Positions 47,459 through 59,137 of a DNA stretch of 64,000 nt are shown here, piece after piece; position 1 is the first letter of the stretch; each line of letters opens with the position of its first letter. The notes under the pieces were generated by a model, which saw only the letters and a list, made by a program, of their open reading frames with translations, was not told the DNA's origin and did no database searches. Origin of the DNA: Heliocybe sulcata (taxonomy: Eukaryota > Basidiomycota > Agaricomycetes > Gloeophyllales > Gloeophyllaceae); NCBI GenBank assembly GCA_004369045.1, contig ML213508.1:711748-775747 (forward strand). The letters are read 5' to 3'. The position numbers were made by a program, and so were the translations under genes.

Positions 47459-47658
47459 GTTGATTTATCGATGAGAGGAGGAAGGGACTTACGCCGCAGT
47501 GCTGCATGCACTGGAATGGCCGTAATTAGGAGCTCCAAAAATAGCCGAGACACTGATCGGCGAATGCCGAGTGTCGCAGTTCGAGTCGCAAGCTCGATCA
47601 CAACCAAGATCTTTCGTTTGCGTCCCGGATGCCTCGCAAACACCGTTTTCGCCTTACT
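47459..47658. promoter_or_regulatory. Shared bidirectional promoter
   Basis: Only 200 bp separate the ATG of the REEP gene (47458, minus) from the ATG of the BAH-PHD gene (47659, plus; an alternative in-frame ATG is at 47629). Both promoters must lie here. No TATA box was recognised. Confidence 0.6.
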
Positions 47659-49105
47659 ATGCCGAAAAAAAGCTTAGTACAGCGTAACCGAAATGCAGGA
47701 GCACCAAGCGACGCAGAATGGGAGAGAATGGAGGTGATTGCTGCGTTCCAAGGTAAGTCGAGGGATTTGCTTCCGCAGATCGTGAATCACGATCGAGGGC
47801 ATATTCGCGTACTGAGAACCACCCCATTTTGACAATGTAGTCGACGATGAGCAGAAATTCAAGAAGGGTGACTTGTAAGTTCTCAACTTGGGTGTAGAGA
47901 GTAGGTTTACTATCTACTTAGCCTGCCATTGATAGCGCGATTCTGCTGCCGGATATGGCAGACCCAGACAACCCTCCTCGACTCCATGAGTTCTGGGTGG
48001 GAATTCTTAGAGACATCCGAGCACGGCATATTCATGGTGAAAATGTCGGTTAGGGGTTGTATGGAGCCTGATGTTATACTAACAGTGTCATTAGGATGTA
48101 TGGGTAAGAGTACAGTGGTTTTACTCCCCAGATGATGTTAAAAGTCTTATAAAGTCCTTGTAAGACTTAAGGGATTTGATATTCATCCTAGTTTCCGCTG
48201 ACGTATAGATTGAGTGACGCCTCAACTTGCGGGAGATATGAACGAGTCTTGTCAGATGACTTTACGATTGTATCGTTGACTTGCTTTAGCGGTATATCCT
48301 CATCTTTCAAATGTTACCTTTGATGACTTACCATCTATGAATTGCAGATGTCATTTCCGTCAAGGAGTATGTTGAGTCTAATATCGACCAGGAAGATATC
48401 TACGCATGCGAAAGAGATCAAGATACAGGGTTCTTCTACCGATACGACCTGGAGCACAGGGCGCGCACCATCAATGTAAACCCTTCTCTCTGTTATACTT
48501 CCAGTTACTCACATCTTCTTCTCCCAAATAAGCCCAAGCACATTGGTACCTGCCTCTGCAGCATCCCGTACAACCCCGACAAGGATATTATGCATCTCTG
48601 TCCGCATCCGTCATGCCGACGTTGGTATCACCGCACATGTCTAGTCATTCGCGGTAGCATCGAGAGTAAGGTGACAAAACGGGAAAGAGAAGACAGTCTT
48701 CTCTCTTCCTCTCCCGATAGCGACGAACCCTTTCCCGTGGCAGCCTACCAGCATCCGGTGCCCATGCCATCTCCAAAGAAAGGAAGGGGTCCCGGTACTG
48801 GTCGAGGGAAAGGGAAGTCTATAGTGCACGTGAGTCCACTTGCAACCCTTCCAGAAGATCTCCTCGAGACTGCCCGGCTACCCATCGTAAAGGGAGCTAA
48901 GGTCGGGGGCCTGGTAGGCAATGTTCGTGGAGTAGTTGCCGCGAGAAGGATAGTCTACGCTGCCTTAGAGGGACGCGAGCCGGTGCCGAAGGGCTGGCGG
49001 GAAAAAGTTATTGATGGTTGCAAGGCAATTAGAGAAGAGGCCGCGTATGGGTGGGAGGACGAGGCACCGCCGCTGAAGTGCCCGCAGTGCCAAGGCGCGA
49101 TTTGA
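47659..49105 (+). CDS. BAH domain and split PHD finger protein
   Basis: Seven exons: 47659-47752, 47841-47874, 47936-48044, 48095-48159, 48209-48291, 48348-48475 and 48533-49105. They splice to 1086 nt (361 aa). The first 170 residues form a BAH domain (FKKGDFAILLPDMADPDNP, RLHEFWVGILRDIRARHI, VWVRVQWFYSPDDV, ACERDQDTGFFYRYD). A PHD-type zinc motif follows: CLC (about 178-180), LC, SC, WYHRTC. The final Cys pair, CPQC, comes only at the extreme C-terminus, after about 145 residues that include a Lys/Arg/Gly-rich stretch. Such BAH-PHD proteins read histone marks in fungal chromatin silencing or activation. The donor of intron 3 (GTCGGT) is weak. An alternative start at 47629 would add 10 residues. 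Confidence 0.85.
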
Positions 49106-49672
49106 AGTTCTCAAGGTGGCGTACACTGCGGGCACTTGACATACGTGCTATTCCCTTTCTTGGGCATGTTCTCTTTGGTCTACGGGTCTTGTTTTCTTGG
49201 ATGCTCTCGTTCTACACCCGGTTGTCCTCTCAATAAGTGCTGTGCCAGATAACACTCATTATATCAGAGTGTATCAATCACTGCCACAGAGGCTAGTAGG
49301 TCCGAGGACCGGACAAAGCTCGCCTCCTTACTAGTGGTCTGACTTATAGAGCATGACTCTTATCGAGATGTGCCGCTCCGAAACTCGACGCTGCAACTAG
49401 GAAGGCGGAAGAATGCAAATATGCGATACATCGGATACAGGAAGCAATGTTATGTACATTTTGTGATGTGGCAGCCATTGTCCCTGCGGCATGCAAGATA
49501 TGCGAGTGTCCAAACTGGTACTTGAACTATAACCAAGAAAATACTAGATGACGGGCAACTACGGTAGCACAAAACTACAGCTCGAAGGCATCGTGGCATC
49601 AAGAAATATAGGCCGACGCACGAGCAGTCTGTCCAATCTTCATCCTGGAAGAAAGAACTTGGTATCGGCGAT
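49106..49672. other. Intergenic between convergent genes
   Basis: 567 bp holding the 3' regions of the BAH-PHD gene (+) and the velvet gene (-). Nothing else recognised. Confidence 0.5.
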
Positions 49673-51111
49673 CTACGCGCTGTCCTCGTCCAAGGCGTGT
49701 TGGAGTTCGCTCCCACTCGCTCCGTCGTACGGTCGATATCGCCGCGACTTCGCCTTTTCTCTCGCTTGCGCAGCTGCCTGCTGTCGCGCACGCTCCTCGG
49801 CCTCGGCCTTCTGCGCAGCGAGGATCTCAGTCTTCGTGCGGCGCTTGCGCTCGCTTTCGCGGAGGTTGGTGCGCACTCCCGAATAGGATAGTTGCTGCCG
49901 TCGTAACATATTGGAATGAATACGGAAATAACAGGGAGATAATATGGAGCATGCATACCTTCGTGAGCGACGTCGAAGCGGCAAGACCAGGGAACTCCTT
50001 CGTCGAGTACACCCGGAAAGGCCCGCCGTAGCATTGAGCAAGGACCGCGAGATCGACATGGCCACGTGCTCGCGAGAATATGTCTAAGAATCGGTATCGT
50101 AAGACAAAGGTGCCTTCTCGTTTCACTGCGAGATCCTAAGGAATGCAGTATGTCAGAAACATGATGATGGCATGGTAAATGTGAGCGTCAAGCTACGACT
50201 TTCCACGGGAAGCAGAGAGGAAGATGGACACAAACATCACAAAGGAAATACACGGACAGAGAAGACGAACATCAACGCTTTCTTGCCATCATGCGTCACC
50301 TCGTTGCATTGAACGAACGTTGCACCTGAAATTGCCGTCGTGCACTTGGTGCTTTCCCGTATAGGAAATTCGCCCAGGTACGCCACCACATCCTGCTCGA
50401 GGCTGGCATTGGACGTAGTAGACAGCGAGGAGCTCCGGGACGTATGTTCAGGTTCAGACTCGGAATAGTGAGTGGACGGTCCGGCGAATGTCGGCATGGG
50501 CAGGAAAGATGCAGCCGGGATATTAAAATTCGAGACTGATGGCATCCCATTATCTGGATACGGCGCGTGGTGCTCCACGGGAACGGGGACCTGGTACGAA
50601 CCTCGGTTAGCGATGGGCTTCCTTTTCTTCGTCCGATCAGATCGCGAGTCAGGGGCGGGGGCCGTTGCCCCTTCGTCGGGCTCCTCCGTTGTGGGTACTT
50701 GGAAGAGATCGATATGGCACAGCAAACCGAAGTTTTGTACCTCCCTTCGAATGCATGCGGTTGTCAGCGTCTGGTGCATACGTGAAGGCGGGTAGACGTA
50801 CTCATAATTATCCACCTCCTCTTCGACTTCGCGGTCCGTGTCCAGGTTATAGACACGAAACAAACGCAGCTGGACGATGGGGGGAGGATCTAGTGGTCTG
50901 CGGTCCTTCCGAGCATATCTGCGCCAAATGCACTTAATGTAGGGCTTAATGAGACCGCGGAGGAAACTTACTTGCGTCCTAGATCAGCCTTCTGTAGTTC
51001 TTGCAACTCCGCGCGCATGGTCTGACCAGCGAATTGGCCCGCCACGAATTCGACAGGCTGGCCGATCGAAGATGACCTGGGCCGGCGGGGTCTCGTGAAG
51101 TTCGGCTGCAT
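49673..51111 (-). CDS. Velvet-domain regulator, VelB-like
   Basis: Five exons, 51111-50972, 50918-50802, 50744-50258, 50135-49959 and 49894-49673, splice to 1143 nt (380 aa). The velvet fold is visible: RPLDPPPIVQLRLFRV, NFGLLCHIDLF, then TAISGATFVQCNEV, KALMFVFSDLAVKREGTF, LRYRFLDIF and FRVYSTKEFPGL. Between the second and third blocks sits an insertion of about 115 residues; a long insertion at this place is characteristic of VelB. The C-terminus has the conserved GVRTNLRESERKRRTK nuclear-localisation block. Velvet proteins are NF-kB-like DNA-binding regulators that form VelB-VeA and VelB-VosA dimers and couple development to secondary metabolism. A 122-bp intron (50136-50257) inside the velvet domain is longer than neighbours. 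Confidence 0.92.
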
Positions 51112-51166
51112 GTAGGATGGAGTGGATGGAATGGAGTGCAAGACCAGGAATTGGAGGAGAGGGCGG

Positions 51167-51172
51167 TATATA
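51167..51172 (-). promoter_or_regulatory. TATA box of the velvet gene
   Basis: TATATA (in CTTATATACC on the minus strand), about 56 bp upstream of the ATG at 51111. Confidence 0.4.
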
Positions 51173-52199
51173 AGACGGCCACAAGCTATTACGATCTTGG
51201 AATACCTGTCAGCGAATAGAAAGATAGTGGAACGGCTTCAGAACCGGGAGATGGGCTAGACGCTTTATATGAACGGATAGGCTGGGACAGGGTGCTTGAG
51301 GGGTTTCTCGCCCTAACGGGAGTTGGATTTCAAATTCTCGCTTAGATCAGTTCGGAGAACTGGGCGATTCTCAGATTAGATCCCGCCTGTTCTCCCACAC
51401 GGCGCTTTGGATTTATGACCTTTCCTTTTCTGATGCGAAGAATAAATAGCCCTGGCCAGGTCTGTTACTTCATAATGCACGGACCTTTTATCTTTTGCCT
51501 GGATGGCAACCATGCTAACTTGCACGGATGCCACTCCCAACTCAAACACCTCACTGGACTGGCGTGCATGCAGAGAGACGTCAGTCGGTACCGAAGCTTT
51601 ACGAGATATCTTACCTGCTTGGAAACTATGAGAGGGACACAGGGTCCGGTTTCAGACCGTATCCAGCTGCGACAGCATGTCGAGTGTGCGATAATGTGCG
51701 AGTTCTCAGAACTGTTCGCAGGTTATCGCAGAAAGACATTCGCACCGCACCCTTCATAAACAGTTACCTAAGGCGGTATCGCGGGCCGCGCGTGTACCGG
51801 TTCCGGATTTGCTTCCGTTTCCTTCCTCTGATGCAGCGTGGTCTGCTGTATGTGTCTATGTATGGGTCGATATGCCCAAGCCGTCTTGCGAAAGACATAC
51901 GAAAGACTCATAATAAGTCTATGGTATGGCTTTCGCAAGCTATATGAAAGGAACTCAGCTCACCGGTCATCCTGGCTTCACACATTGAAATCCTGCCAGT
52001 TTGCAGCTGCCACCTGCACCGATGGAGGATCAGGGCCGTTCGCGAGCCACACTAGGTTCCGTCACTGTCAGGCTTCCTTTTCGGAACCAATCAGCAAAAT
52101 AAACAAAACTCGACATTACTTCATTGCATCCGTAAGTCATGGCGACACACGTGATTAGGACACTTTATCGTGGCGCGAAAAATAGAAGGTGCCTCCCAA
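51173..52199. other. Intergenic, no gene recognised
   Basis: Short frames only. The first part is upstream sequence of the velvet gene. Confidence 0.45.
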
Positions 52200-52262
52200 G
52201 TGAGAGATGGATGTTCTTGGGGAACTACTTGGAGTGATTCCCCAAGAACATCCATCTCTCAC
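52200..52262. repeat. Perfect 23-bp inverted repeat (hairpin)
   Basis: The arm 52200-52222 (GTGAGAGATGGATGTTCTTG...) is an exact reverse complement of 52240-52262, with a 17-base loop (AACTACTTGGAGTGATT). No gene overlaps it. Transcribed, it would fold into an uninterrupted 23-bp stem with a small loop. That is compatible with a small-RNA precursor, a miniature element core, a terminator-like structure or a protein-binding cruciform. Confidence 0.9.
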
Positions 52263-54798
52263 GGAAAGCAGTCAATCATGCCGGCATAGTGCTGGATGCC
52301 AAAACTCGGATGCCACTATGTATTCATGGTTCCGACGTCCCCGATTGAATTGTACGGCAATCAGCCCGACTCCAAACGCCACACGGAGGTCAATATATAG
52401 CAGGAGCGTTTCGAATGATCCGCTGTGAAAGGCCTTGTGCAGGTGCAGCTCTCCAGCAGCTCGTCTGATCGGGCGGCCCGGAACATGCAACAGAAGTGCC
52501 TCCGTCGTATGGTATTGTTGGCCATTTGTCAGATGACCCGCTACGCCGTATCCAGTTGCCCAAATCGATAGGAACTCTGGCGTCCGAGAGGGGTGAACGG
52601 CCTGGCACCATTCTCCATTAAGGACCAGAGGTTCAACAATTATGCTGCTGCAGTTACCCTATAAGGCACTCACGACGAGGAGGGTCGTACATGCTTTTTA
52701 CCCTCTTCGGCGGCTGGAGAAACATGGCGAAAGACAGCTATTGAAGCTCGAAGACTTCTGCGGTATCCGGAGACAGGTAAAGTAACACCATGGACATTCG
52801 ACATCGTAGCTGTGCTCACGATCTTGAACCTACCAAGGCAATACTCAAAAGATTTCACGCTGCGCAGCTCGTAGAGAAAAATCATGTCCCATCGATCGTG
52901 CACATCGCAATGTACAATTTACGACATGATTCAATACTTCACAATACTCGTAAGGGTAAGTGTATAGTGTGAAACATTTACACTCACCCGCACAAGCAGC
53001 GTTGCGGCACTTAGCGGGCCCTTTAATGACCACCATGTTTCTGGCCATGAGAGGAAAACAGCCTTGGAGTACTCAAAATATAAAGATCGCCCAGATTATC
53101 AAAGATGAAGGCCTCGACGTAGCCGGTATGTTCCGTTTAATTTGTGACCCCGATCACGTCAGTTTGACTATGCCACAGGCTTTTAGGAAGCTTTGCTGCG
53201 ACCAGTGAATGATTTGGAGCAGTTGCTGGACAGCGGCGATTGGATGTGCTCCGCCGTATTATCCACGCAGAGTGCCACTTATAGGCTATCTCTAGACTGG
53301 GGTTGGTCGAGAGGACGCTGCCGGCATTCAGTCCCATAGTCTTTCGCAAGTATGATTTTATCACTCATGGTAGTCGCACGGACCTTCAAATTCGACCGAC
53401 CTTTAGATCTTCCCTTTCCGGTTTCTCCTGATATCTTCGGTTTACCGTAAGTGCGATTCACCCTCGCAGCCCGCTCTCGGTATAATTGCTATAGTGCGGG
53501 TTGCTAGACATATCCTCTTCGAACCATCAAGATCTGTGCTGATTCAGTGCGAATCCGCGCTACATGCTGCATCAGGGTCGAAGAGGACCGCCGCCGACCG
53601 GAGAATTCACCAACTGTATTAAGTATGCATCTTGATGATTAGTCGGATGGACGGTGCATGGCCCATTGCTGCTCCCGGCACGCGCAAGATTTGAGGCCGC
53701 CAACTAGCAGGGCCTGTGGTTTTCTAAGTGATTTCCACAGGTAGGTGGCATAGGCTATCAGGTCGCCGTCCCTCACTGTTCGCGCTTATTCTTGTATATT
53801 ATGAGATTACCCCGATTAAATCAGCTCCTCGCAATACCCCATCGGATCGGACTGCGGAGCGTACGACATCACTACCGTTACATTTTAACCCGTGCTCATG
53901 AGCCCCGCTTTTTTGCCGCCAACTATGCCGTCCTGGGAGACAAAGAGCCGCACCTTCATTTCCAAGATTGCGTAGTTCAACCCACCGTCCGCGCATCCCT
54001 AGCAGATTCGCTACGTTCGCGGGTATTGCAGATCCTGGTGATGCGTCGCAGTACGCCCGCATCGACTTCATTTACGGCGGTACCAACGGCCACTAGTGGG
54101 TTGAGTCTATATATACATGTACTCATTCCCGTCGGCTCATCTATAGAGGACATCGAATAACTACAAGGTCGCAACTCCTTGCGGGTGACGGCGTATTGGC
54201 GAATGATCACCGCGGCTATGGACTGCCCACGATCATGTATGCCTCCTCGAGTCCTGGATGCCGATCAAATATATTTACGTCGAGCGGGGCGAAACAAACA
54301 TAATACAGCCAGATTGGCTTTCACAAAGCTCAACTACGATCTGGGACACGTCAATCATCAGATCTCCCAGGCCGTGCACGCTGAGCCCATGATCTTTCTA
54401 TACTAGACTGGTGTAACGCCAGACAGCTCCGCGGCCATCCAGTAGCTGAGCAATAGATACACCACGCCTAGATGATACACCCATGGTCGAGACCAGCTTC
54501 TCTGCGTAGATGAGCTGCTGGGCCTCGCGGGTGGGACTGCAAGTGGCAAAGACATTAGCATTTCGGGAGATCGTACGGCCACGGTACAAAGCACGTACTA
54601 GATGTTCCACTCGCTGGCGCAGAAGAGGATGCCGTGGAGGTGTTCCCTTCGGGCGCCACCGTGGTATCAGATCTGGACAGGGAAGCAAGGCCACGGTTAG
54701 TCTCGACGACAATATACAAATGAGGACTATGATGACAGGGAAAATGCCAAGAGTGCGGCCGGTGACCGTGACATAATACTTACAAAAAACCTCACTAC
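52263..54798. other. Gene-poor region
   Basis: 2.5 kb with no supported gene on either strand. The part nearest 54798 is the 3' flank of the thaumatin-like gene. An open frame at 54398-54853 (minus) overlaps that gene's end out of frame and is not supported. Confidence 0.45.
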
Positions 54799-56234
54799 TT
54801 ACGGGCAGAAGGTCAAGGTATAGTCGGCAGCGAGACTCGAGTTGCAAGTCCACAGGGCGGAGTTGCTGCTCTCGTCGTACGCATAGGCGTACGAGTCAGG
54901 GCAATTACTCTCTGAACACGACGCAGTCAGTCGGGGAGTCACAGACGAAAATAGCAGACCTGGCACAATGACGCCAGGTCCCGGACTCACTAAAGTATGA
55001 ATAGTACTGGACACCCGACGACGGGCATGTCGCGGCTGTACTATAGCTCCCGCTACAGCAGTTAGGAGAATTCTCTGCATCCAGGAAGGTTGCAGACAGG
55101 TCAGACGAGTTGAATCAGAAGATGCGCGTCAGATGTTATTGCCAATTTGAGCAAGGTCCAGAATGTATTGATCACCAGTATTGGACGACGTACGTGGATT
55201 CCCATCTACGTCGGCCACACACGCGCTCTTGCATCCCACAGGGAAGTTATTCGAATCGAACGGGCCTTTGAGAGGAGATGGGCCTGGGAAGGTGTTAGAA
55301 GGCACCCCTGTACGAGAGGGAAGCCAAGATAACTATATCTCACAATTTGGCCCGAGATCTACCGGGCAATCTGCCACAGAACAGCCTACAGAGTTGGCAA
55401 TGCTCATCGGTAGATTGTACCCGTCCACAAGCGACACTATTACAGGCACACAATTAGTCACAGGGCATCAAAGAGAAGACGATCGGTAATTCAAGGTTTG
55501 ACATCGCCTTACCGTCGTAGAAGTCCCTGCTGCCGTCACCATCGAGCGTCCATTCTGCCACCGTGGCGGGGGGCACGCCCTTGGCGATCGTCAATTTCTC
55601 CGCATTAGAATCAGACGTTTGACGCACCGTTCCGGTGTGAGGGTCGCACAGAAGCCCGCCGTTGCATCCCCCGTCTAGACAGGAGTTCGGACCAGGATTA
55701 GCATTATCGAAGTCGCAGTCTCGGCGACCCTGGGAGACGTTGCATTAAATCCGGCAGCATTGACAGTGCTCATCATACAAATGAGAGTCAAGTGGCGAGA
55801 CGTACCCATATTCGGCCCGACTTCCAGTTGTCTGGAACGCTGAAGGTTACGGAAGACCCAGGCGCAGCCTCCCATCTGTAACTTACATTCAGTACTTCAG
55901 GATGACATAGGACGGGGGAACCTCACCCGGTGGCTACATCAGGCACTGCGGTACCGACAGACAAATCGGTGAACACCTAGAACCAAGTTCATTGTAACGG
56001 TGCGGCAGCGGCCTTCTATAGCGCTTACCGCAGGCCTAGCATGAGAAGAGACGTGAGTACGATTCATTGCCTCCCTCCACTGAATACTCGTTCAGTTCGA
56101 TACACTCACCAGATGGTGAAGTTGCATGAATTAAGTACCGTAAAGGTCCTGCCTGATACGCCGGGCAGGAGGAGTAGTATTTCCAGGGGTAGAGCGACGG
56201 CTGTAACCCTGAAGGCACAATTCAGCCCTTTCAT
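54799..56234 (-). CDS. Secreted thaumatin-like protein
   Basis: Ten small exons starting at 56234 and ending at the stop 54799-54801 splice to 801 nt (266 aa). A signal peptide of about 28 residues (MKGLNCAFRVTAVALPLEIL...) precedes RTFTVLNSCNFTIWPAV. The mature part carries 16 cysteines in the order seen in large thaumatin-like proteins, with WKSGRIWGRRDCDFDN, CNGGLLCDPHTGT, FYDVSLVDGYNLPMSI, GCSVADC, CPDSYAYAYDE and the terminal TLTFCP. The REDDD acidic-cleft pattern appears largely kept (Arg, Glu, Asp positions). Family members are apoplastic; several bind or hydrolyse beta-1,3-glucan, and fungal ones are tied to wall remodelling and fruit-body senescence. The second exon is only 7 nt (56029-56035, encoding Pro-Ala). 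All ten junctions keep phase. Confidence 0.92.
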
Positions 56235-57236
56235 AGTGAGCTTGTCTTGGAATGTTCGCTGATACTCCGGTTACGCTGGCTTTCTCTTACAGCTGACGGA
56301 GCAACGGGATGAGAGTCGGGTAAGAAGAGAGAACAGAAAATTGTATGTTCTTCATTGTATCCTGATGCTCCGAGCGGTGCTTGCACGATGCTGAGGAGTG
56401 TCAATGGAGTATGTTTGCTGCGCGAAAGACGCGTGTAGAGGCACGTGACACGCATGCTAATTACAGCGTCTAAATCGGACTTTTTGCAAAAATTCGCTGG
56501 AGGCTTCTCCCTTCTCTTCCTTTCGCACATCAAGCTTGCGATCTCTAGTAAGAGGTGGCAAATAGGCCTCTGTCGTGGACGACGGGATTAACAGATCTGC
56601 TTATGCTGCCGGCATCGAAGTACATCCTGGCACATTCTTGGAGAAAAATTTTCATCTCACAACCTCCACGCCGTTCTCGAGCTCCACGTTCGGCATCAGC
56701 TGTGCTTTGGGCTATTCATCTCCACTCCGGGTGTAACTATTTCTGCGAAGAACTCAGTTCGGTCTTGCTGTGCTTAGGCTGCCCATCTTGGCATCGCTAC
56801 ATGGCTTGGTGGACTTTCTCTCTGTTTACCTTCCTATTACTTCGACAAAGGCATAACCGCCGCATGGATTCTGCCTCAGTAGCTCGACGCACTTCAGACG
56901 ACTATCACCCGCTGTCTTAGGTTGGCTACCTGATTCTGCGACACCCTGTCTTCCTGGACACCATATTCAAGTTTCAGACTCGACTGTATGGCGTCGGGCT
57001 TTTTCTGATGGTTGCCAGCGGTCGGGATCCTTATCGCAGAGAGAGGCCAAAGCTATTGCAGTCGTGAAATTGTCTCCTCCAATTTAGCCTATTTTCTATT
57101 CTAGAATGCTGAAGAGAACGATGCTTGGAGCCAAATGACTCTAGCTGCAAAAGAACGCTGGATTACTTGATTGACTCAATCATAGCACACGGTTCCAAAC
57201 TTTCTGGTTCTAGCTCGACGATACGCTGCCAACGTC
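56235..57236. other. Intergenic, no confident gene
   Basis: The first part is upstream of the thaumatin-like gene. A plus-strand frame at 56555-56920 has hydrophobic stretches (SSVLLCLGC, MAWWTFSLFTFLLL) and may belong with the membrane-protein relic that follows. Confidence 0.35.
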
Positions 57237-57695
57237 TTGGTGATCGCTTCCCTACTTCCGACCGCATCGGTATGTTCCGCGCCCGCATATTCTGGTTTCT
57301 CCTACGTGGTTTCGGAGCTTGTGCTTTCTGGCTCCTCGTTACCCTCACCTCTCACCGCTGGGTTACTTTTGTACGCAAGGTCTATCACTCTCGAGATTAC
57401 GCAAGAACAACGCCGTCTGCCACTTTCCAGAGTCAGGCGAAGCGGAATTGTCTCCTGTGTGGTTAGACTTGCGCACGCCAAAGGTGCCCAGGCTGTGCGA
57501 ACGCTTGGGTTCTATCGTGACGGGTTTTTGGCTCTATCGTGGTTGGCCATTGCGATTGATGCGGGCATTCTACTGGTCGTCTACAACTTGTCCATCTCAG
57601 ACCTCGTCATGCCATGGAACAGCAACCAAGAATCTACGCTGCCGATGTACGCCCTACTCAATTCTGATCGCTGCTCAATATGCTTCCCAGATTGA
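57237..57695 (+). pseudogene. Possible remnant of a multi-pass membrane protein
   Basis: An open frame of 152 codons has hydrophobic helices (LSWLAIAIDAGILLVVYNLS and others) and a TLGFYRDGF stretch reminiscent of the xxRDG block in the DUF6533-type seven-helix proteins common in Agaricomycetes. There is no good start in this frame (it opens at a non-ATG-initiated position in context), and I could not find upstream exons. I regard it as a relic or an incompletely read gene. Confidence 0.2.
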
Positions 57696-59137
57696 GAAAC
57701 CGTGGGGAATACGGGAAGAAGCACCCAACTCAATTGGACGAGCAGCGAGCGTACTAGACCGTCTACGGAAGCACGACAGCCAATGGAATACGACGTCAAG
57801 TCCGCGCGATTGTGTTCTGTCTTTCTGGCGAACTCGTTGATTGGCGGGTCCCTGCTCTCCTGTTGTTTGGTGCTGTACCACAGACCCGGCGGTTTGGACG
57901 AAGACGGTAAAAAGACAGCACCAGCGCTCCGGAAGTCCGAGATGCAGTTCCGCTATGGAGCTTGACAGGCACCAAGGTCGCTCGGCTGTTGCCAACCCTC
58001 GGATGGACGTGAAGGGCACCTATCACCCATCAGACTGACTCTTGCCTATCCCGACGTCATCGTAATTATTGGACCGCTCGGGACCGCGGTGTTGTTGAGC
58101 GCGCCCGGCACTCGCTCACTAAAGCCTGTCTTTGCGGCAATCGCATGGCCAAAGCATATGGGACATGCCGCCAGGGTGGCGGCCGGCGTAAGCTGATCCT
58201 TATAAGCTACTTACTTGCGTTGCTAACTGAGCACTCTTGCTGTGATTTCCGAACAGAGGTCCGCGTCGTATCAGTTGCTTACATGGGCGTGAGGAGGTTA
58301 TACCGAGGCAGGAATACCGTCCAACACTCGTGCGCCAGCAGAGAGCAGCGTCGATCATGCCCCTGGTTAATTAGTCAGTGCTATCTTTGGGCCGGCGGTA
58401 GCGGATAAAACGCGCCCTCGGTATCGAGAAGCCTCGGATCGAATGCACTGTGTAACTTGTCGGCATCGCTGCTATCATTGAGTCGGCGTCGAGACTCGAG
58501 AGCATATGCCACACTGCGTGCCTCGTCGTTAGGCAAAGCGAATATGACGTCTACCCGAGCAATGCGGCTCGTCACCGACAAGGCCAGAGAAAACAGCATA
58601 CGGTTGCAGTTCCCAGAGACTCCACCTTATTTTTGGCCGTCTCCTGAGCTTACAACGCAGCGGTAAAGAAGGAAGTGGTATCCTGGTGATAGTGAATCGT
58701 CCACGATAGTGAATGGTTTCCTCTGCTGGGGATGATAAGGCAAATTCTGAATAGAGTTTCGAGACACGCCTCATTGCATGGAAGCGGCACAAAACGTGCT
58801 ATGGAAGAGAGGAAATCGCCTGGGGAAGAGAGGCGAAAAAGAAATAAACTAGTAGAAAAGCGAAAACAATTCCCTCGCCTGAGCGATACCTCCCATTTCT
58901 CCTTGGCAAGTCAGGCAGTCGCCTGCCAGCCCAGAGCGTTGTACCGGCCTTTTGAACCGGCGCCGTGCCAAAGTTTCAAGGGGGCTGTGCATGACGCAAG
59001 TTGTAAGCCGCAGTCGGATTTTGCCGGAGTAAACAGGGCTTTTCTCAGGCCGTGCTCCTCCACCAATCCTCCCTTTTCCAACGCTCTCGCGCACGTCGCG
59101 CTACACGACGCCCACCACCCCCTGCACATCGCCGACC
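57696..59137. other. Intergenic and promoter of glucan synthase
   Basis: 1.4 kb with only short frames. The last few hundred bases are the upstream region of the glucan synthase gene; CCGACCATGGCG at 59138 gives a strong start context. Confidence 0.45.

Noticed and set aside
54398-54853. Minus-strand 151-codon frame downstream of the thaumatin-like gene
   Set aside because: It overlaps the true final exon in a different frame, and the thaumatin frame with CPDSYAYAYDE and TLTFCP is clearly real.
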